A DNA stretch of 64,000 nucleotides, from assembly GCA_002429385.1 (NCBI GenBank), contig DIZL01000053.1, positions 1-64,000 of the forward strand, in the 5' to 3' direction. A program made the translations under genes and the position numbers. The DNA is from Prolixibacteraceae bacterium UBA6029 (GTDB lineage: Bacteria > Bacteroidota > Bacteroidia > Bacteroidales > Prolixibacteraceae). Below are positions 60,716-64,000 of the stretch, piece after piece; the first letter of the stretch is position 1; the number at the start of each line of letters is the position of its first letter. The notes below the pieces were generated by a model, which saw only the letters and a list, made by a program, of their open reading frames with translations, was not told the origin of the DNA and searched no databases.

Positions 60716-61930
60716 ATGAAAAGATTTGTTTTAATTATGAATTTGATTGTCTGCCTGTCTGTAGTTTCGAAAGCACAGGAACCTACCAGGTGGCGCGGAT
60801 TAAATTCCTCAGGAATATATACAGTGGAAAAACCTTTGGCACAATGGCCGGCTCAAGGTCCGAAGATTTTATGGTCGAGTGATCATATAGGCATAGGCTA
60901 TTCTTCACCTGCATTTGCAAACAATAAAATCTATGTAAGCGGCATGATTGACGGACAAAGCGTGTTGTTTGTCCTCGATCAGAACGGGAAGGAAATTCAG
61001 CAATTCAAATACGGAAAAGAATTTGTTGAAAGTTATCCCGGAGTACGTTCAACACCCACTATCGATGGTGAATTGGCCTATGTGTTGACTGGAAACGGTG
61101 AATTAACCTGTCTCGACCTGAAAACAGGAAGTCTGGTTTGGAAAAAAGATTTCACCACTCAAATGGATGGAAAAAATATTCAATGGGGTTATACTGAATC
61201 ATTGTTGATTGATGGCGACAAATTGTTTTGTACCCCGGGAGGTAAAACCAATAATGTGATGGCATTAAACCGAATGACGGGTGCAACGATCTGGAATTGT
61301 CCCGGATTAGGTGAACTATCTGCTTATTGCTCTCCTTTACTCGTGAAATTGCCTGCACGTCAGTTGCTTATTACACACACCTCTAACCATGTATTGGGAA
61401 TTGATGCAGCAACCGGTAAATTACTCTGGAATTCAGAACATCCGAATCAGTGGGCGGTTCATCCTAATACACCTATTTATTCTGAGGGTAAGGTGTTTGT
61501 ATTCAGTGGATGGGGACAGGGTGGCGAAATGCTGAAACTGAGTGCCGATGGAAGTTCAATTACCAAAGACTTTGATGTTAAAAGCTTTGACAATCGTATT
61601 GGTGGGGTAGTTTTGATCGATGGCTTCCTGTATGGTTCAGGAGATTCAGATCGCAGCTGGCAGTGTATAGACTGGAAAACAGGCGAACGGAAATACTCAA
61701 CAACCGAAGTTGGTAACGGGGTTGTCATAGCAGTCAACAAGAAGCTGATAGGTTATTCTGAAAAGGGTGAATTGTTTATGGCTGAAGCCAATCCTTCAGG
61801 GTTAAAAGTAATTAGCAAAACAAAAGTCACCTTGGGATCAGGTGAGAATTGGGCTCATCCAGTAATCAATAAGGGTATTTTATATGTTCGCCATGGGAAT
61901 ACGTTGATTGCCTATCAGATTTCGGAATAG
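60716..61930 (+). CDS. Secreted PQQ-like beta-propeller protein 1
   Basis: A 404-residue protein with a signal peptide (1-20, ending SKAQE) and PQQ-like blades, each ending in a DxxTGxxxW-type turn (DLKTGSLVWKKD, NRMTGATIWNC, DAATGKLLWNSE, DWKTGERKY). It starts the mature part with WRGLNSSG, as its two neighbours do (WRGPQRDG, WRGTNRSG). There is no dehydrogenase catalytic domain, so it is not an evident quinoprotein enzyme; the family role is unknown and may be binding or scaffolding. First of three tandem paralogues. Confidence 0.88.
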   Translation: MKRFVLIMNLIVCLSVVSKAQEPTRWRGLNSSGIYTVEKPLAQWPAQGPKILWSSDHIGIGYSSPAFANNKIYVSGMIDGQSVLFVLDQNGKEIQQFKYGKEFVESYPGVRSTPTIDGELAYVLTGNGELTCLDLKTGSLVWKKDFTTQMDGKNIQWGYTESLLIDGDKLFCTPGGKTNNVMALNRMTGATIWNCPGLGELSAYCSPLLVKLPARQLLITHTSNHVLGIDAATGKLLWNSEHPNQWAVHPNTPIYSEGKVFVFSGWGQGGEMLKLSADGSSITKDFDVKSFDNRIGGVVLIDGFLYGSGDSDRSWQCIDWKTGERKYSTTEVGNGVVIAVNKKLIGYSEKGELFMAEANPSGLKVISKTKVTLGSGENWAHPVINKGILYVRHGNTLIAYQISE

Positions 61931-62061
61931 GAAAACAATTGCAGGGTACAGTGGTGTGCCCTGTGAAATATAGTGTTATTGTATTAAAATGTATTGTTTT
62001 TATGAACGTTTTCCCCCAGAAGGACAGGTGGTCATAAAGCTTAATGGAAAAGTAAATAAAC

Positions 62062-63306
62062 TTGAATATGAAACGATTAAATGTTACGATTGCCTTTCTT
62101 TTATTAGTTGTAATTGTATTTGCCCAGCAGGTTCAGTGGCGGGGACCACAACGTGACGGCAAGTTTCAGGAGACCGGCTTGTTGAAAAAGTGGCCGGATG
62201 CAGGTCCCGAATTGTTGCTGAAAGTCGAAGGAATCGGAAAGGGATATTCGTCAGTCGTGGCAACGGATAAGTACATTTTTGCCACCGGGATGAAAGACTC
62301 GCTGGATTATTTGTCGTGCATTACTACCGATGGGAAAATCAAATGGCAGGTTTCGTATGGCCATTCGTGGGTTAAATCTTTTCCTGACACACGCAGTACC
62401 CCAACTATTGAAGGTGATCGTGTTTACATCATCAGCGGTGTTGGTGAATTGGTTTGCCTTAATGTTGAAGATGGGGTTATCCGCTGGAAAGTGAATGTTG
62501 ACAAAGATTATAAATCTGACTGGCACACCTGGGGCGTATCGGAATCACCACTGATTGTGGATGATAAAGTGATTTGCACTCCGGGAGGGAAAACCACTTC
62601 GGTCGTGGCTTTCGATAAAATGACTGGGAAATTGATTTGGCAAAGTGAAAGTGTGGGCGGACAACGTTCGTATGTTTCGCCCATAATCTATAACTACAAA
62701 CAACTTAGATTCATTTTAGCGGCTACGGCTACAACACTGATCGCTTTGGAACCGACGACGGGCAAAGTAGCCTGGACCTTTAAATATTTGGAGGAAGGCA
62801 AATGGGACGATCCCGGTTTGATATGGGCAACTTCTCCTGTTGTTAAGGGACGCGACATTTTTCTTTCCATGGGATATGATTATCATAACGTAATGCTTGA
62901 AATGAATGAGGAAGGGACTTCGGTTTCAGAGAAATGGAGCAACCTCATTCTGGACAATCATCACGGTGGCCTGATTGAACTGGATGGTTTTATTTACGGT
63001 TCGAATTGGCAAAGCAATAGCAAAGGCAAATGGGTTTGCATGGATTGGAATTCAGGCGAAGTAAAATACGAAACAGAATGGATGACCAAAGGTTCTTTGG
63101 TATACGCCGATGGCCTTTTATACGTTATAGAAGAAAAGTCCGGCACAGTGGCATTGGTTAATCCTAATCCTAAAAGTTTTGATGTGGTAAGCTCTTTTAA
63201 ATTACAGGGAGGAAACGGTCCATTCTGGTCACATCCGTTTATTGCAAACGGCAAGATGTATTTGCGTCACGGTGAAGTTTTGTTTGTTTATAACATAAAA
63301 GCCTAA
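62062..63306 (+). CDS. Secreted PQQ-like beta-propeller protein 2
   Basis: A 414-residue paralogue of the preceding protein with a signal peptide (about 1-20, VVIVFAQQ) and the same order of blades (NVEDGVIRWKVN, DKMTGKLIWQSE, EPTTGKVAWTFK, DWNSGEVKYETE). The block FPDTRSTPTIEGDRVYIISG matches GARSTPTVYNENINVY of the broken gene at 6.9 kb. It ends FLSHP-like then YLRHGEVLFVYNIKA. It lies 131 bases after propeller 1 and 21 bases before propeller 3. Confidence 0.88.
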   Translation: MNMKRLNVTIAFLLLVVIVFAQQVQWRGPQRDGKFQETGLLKKWPDAGPELLLKVEGIGKGYSSVVATDKYIFATGMKDSLDYLSCITTDGKIKWQVSYGHSWVKSFPDTRSTPTIEGDRVYIISGVGELVCLNVEDGVIRWKVNVDKDYKSDWHTWGVSESPLIVDDKVICTPGGKTTSVVAFDKMTGKLIWQSESVGGQRSYVSPIIYNYKQLRFILAATATTLIALEPTTGKVAWTFKYLEEGKWDDPGLIWATSPVVKGRDIFLSMGYDYHNVMLEMNEEGTSVSEKWSNLILDNHHGGLIELDGFIYGSNWQSNSKGKWVCMDWNSGEVKYETEWMTKGSLVYADGLLYVIEEKSGTVALVNPNPKSFDVVSSFKLQGGNGPFWSHPFIANGKMYLRHGEVLFVYNIKA

Positions 63307-63327
63307 TGTTGTTTTGAATATCAGATT

Positions 63328-64000
63328 ATGAGGATACTGGCAATCTTAGCAATTACTTTTATTTTTTCAGGGAGCCTGTTTTCTCAGGATGTGGTTGAAT
63401 GGAGAGGTACGAACCGTTCAGGGAATTATCCTGACCAAAATCTGCTAAAAAGCTGGCCTGTAAATGGACCTCAGCTGATTCTGGAATTGAGCAAGATCGG
63501 GAATGGCTATTCTTCGGCAGTTTTATACAAGAATACTATTTATGTTTGTGGAAAGAAGGATACCATGGATGTTGTCTCGTCGTATGATCTGAGTGAAAGG
63601 AAAAATTGGGAGACTGCATACGGAAGGGCATGGAATCGTACTTTTCCTGATACCCGTTGTACGCCAACGATTGAGAATAATAGAATTTATCTGGTAAGTG
63701 GTATGGGAGAAATGAGTTGTGTGGATGCGGTTTCAGGAAAACTTCTCTGGACCGTAGATGCACTGACGATATACAAAGGCGAGCCGAATAAATGGGGTGT
63801 TGCTGAATCACCAGCCATTTCAGATAAAGCCGTGTTTTACGTGACAGGAGGTGAAGAGACGTCGGTAATTGCTTTAAGTAAGACTGACGGAAAACTCATT
63901 TGGAAAACAAAAAGCCTGGGAGGAACAAGTGCCTATGCTTCATCGATAATCATAGAAAAGGCTGGTCTTCGCATATTACTGGCTCAAACAGCCAACGATC
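63328..64000 (+). CDS. Secreted PQQ-like beta-propeller protein 3, cut by the window edge
   Basis: The first 224 codons are visible. Signal peptide MRILAILAITFIFSGSLFSQ, mature start WRGTNRSG, then FPDTRCTPTIENNRIYLVSG, DAVSGKLLWTVD and KTDGKLIWKTKSLGG. Clearly a third tandem copy; the end is beyond 64000. Confidence 0.85.
   Translation, partial: MRILAILAITFIFSGSLFSQDVVEWRGTNRSGNYPDQNLLKSWPVNGPQLILELSKIGNGYSSAVLYKNTIYVCGKKDTMDVVSSYDLSERKNWETAYGRAWNRTFPDTRCTPTIENNRIYLVSGMGEMSCVDAVSGKLLWTVDALTIYKGEPNKWGVAESPAISDKAVFYVTGGEETSVIALSKTDGKLIWKTKSLGGTSAYASSIIIEKAGLRILLAQTAND

Noticed and set aside
1..64000. tRNA and rRNA genes
   Set aside because: No T-loop or acceptor-stem pattern with cloverleaf potential and no rRNA-like sequence was recognised by reading; a covariance-model search was not possible here.

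Overview
The window reads as chromosome of a member of the Bacteroidota, probably a Bacteroidales/Marinilabiliales-type bacterium. The reasons are a long NusB (about 318 residues), DUF1573 and YbbR proteins, a stand-alone YajC, several Bacteroidota-type TAnnTTTG -7 promoter boxes, sparse Shine-Dalgarno sites, and secreted PQQ-like propellers. No rRNA or tRNA gene was recognised. This assignment is inference from gene content; no marker gene was compared.

Layout. 0.1-3.8 kb: a MATE exporter overlapping a fused glutathione synthetase (GshF). 3.9-6.2 kb (minus): an arsenic operon arsR-DUF1573-arsC-acr3 with two matching operator palindromes. 6.2-9.2 kb: an AT-rich accessory patch in which a PQQ-like propeller gene is broken by palindromic elements and by an insertion carrying a HEPN-like protein with an internal 46-residue duplication. 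9.3-17.3 kb (minus): a ProC-like reductase, then tetR-tolC-adaptor-RND pump followed by three small redox or membrane genes. 17.6-20.7 kb (minus): a second ArsR-controlled operon (thioredoxin-like, ArsF, ArsG, BFD-type ferredoxin, ArsP-like permease) with the same operator ahead of both the operon and the permease. 20.8-22.9 kb: a GH88/GH105 hydrolase and an esterase. 22.9-29.2 kb (minus): housekeeping genes (DjlA-like, coaE, ybbR, yajC, DUF1573, nusB, rhomboid, threonine aldolase). 29.3-32.5 kb: GPP34 protein, photolyase, FMN reductase.

32.8-44.2 kb is a potassium island: a KimA-like importer, kdpF (very short), kdpA, kdpB, kdpC, an unusual membrane-bound HAMP protein, kdpD and kdpE. 45-52 kb: a DUF4160/DUF2442 pair, glutathione peroxidase (with a truncated copy nearby), dnaX with a probable -1 frameshift at a run of ten A, ferritin, a RelA-type enzyme with a degenerate hydrolase site, and TPR proteins. 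52.3-52.7 kb is a small inverted-repeat element. 52.7-58.3 kb: a metal-binding protein with a membrane methyltransferase, then a probable nucleoside/ADP-ribose salvage cluster (ribokinase, ADP-ribosylglycohydrolase lipoprotein, secreted nucleoside hydrolase, DMT transporter). 58.3-64 kb: two unrecognised genes, a single-domain response regulator and three tandem secreted PQQ-like propellers, the last cut by the window edge.

The least explained signals are intergenic. One is an element seen three times that combines a GGGATC box, a short hairpin and an array with an exact 11-nt period (31.65, 44.7 and 58.65 kb). A second is a set of 7-nt-period repeats at gene ends. A third is a roughly 110-bp repeat shared by 6.6 and 52.5 kb.
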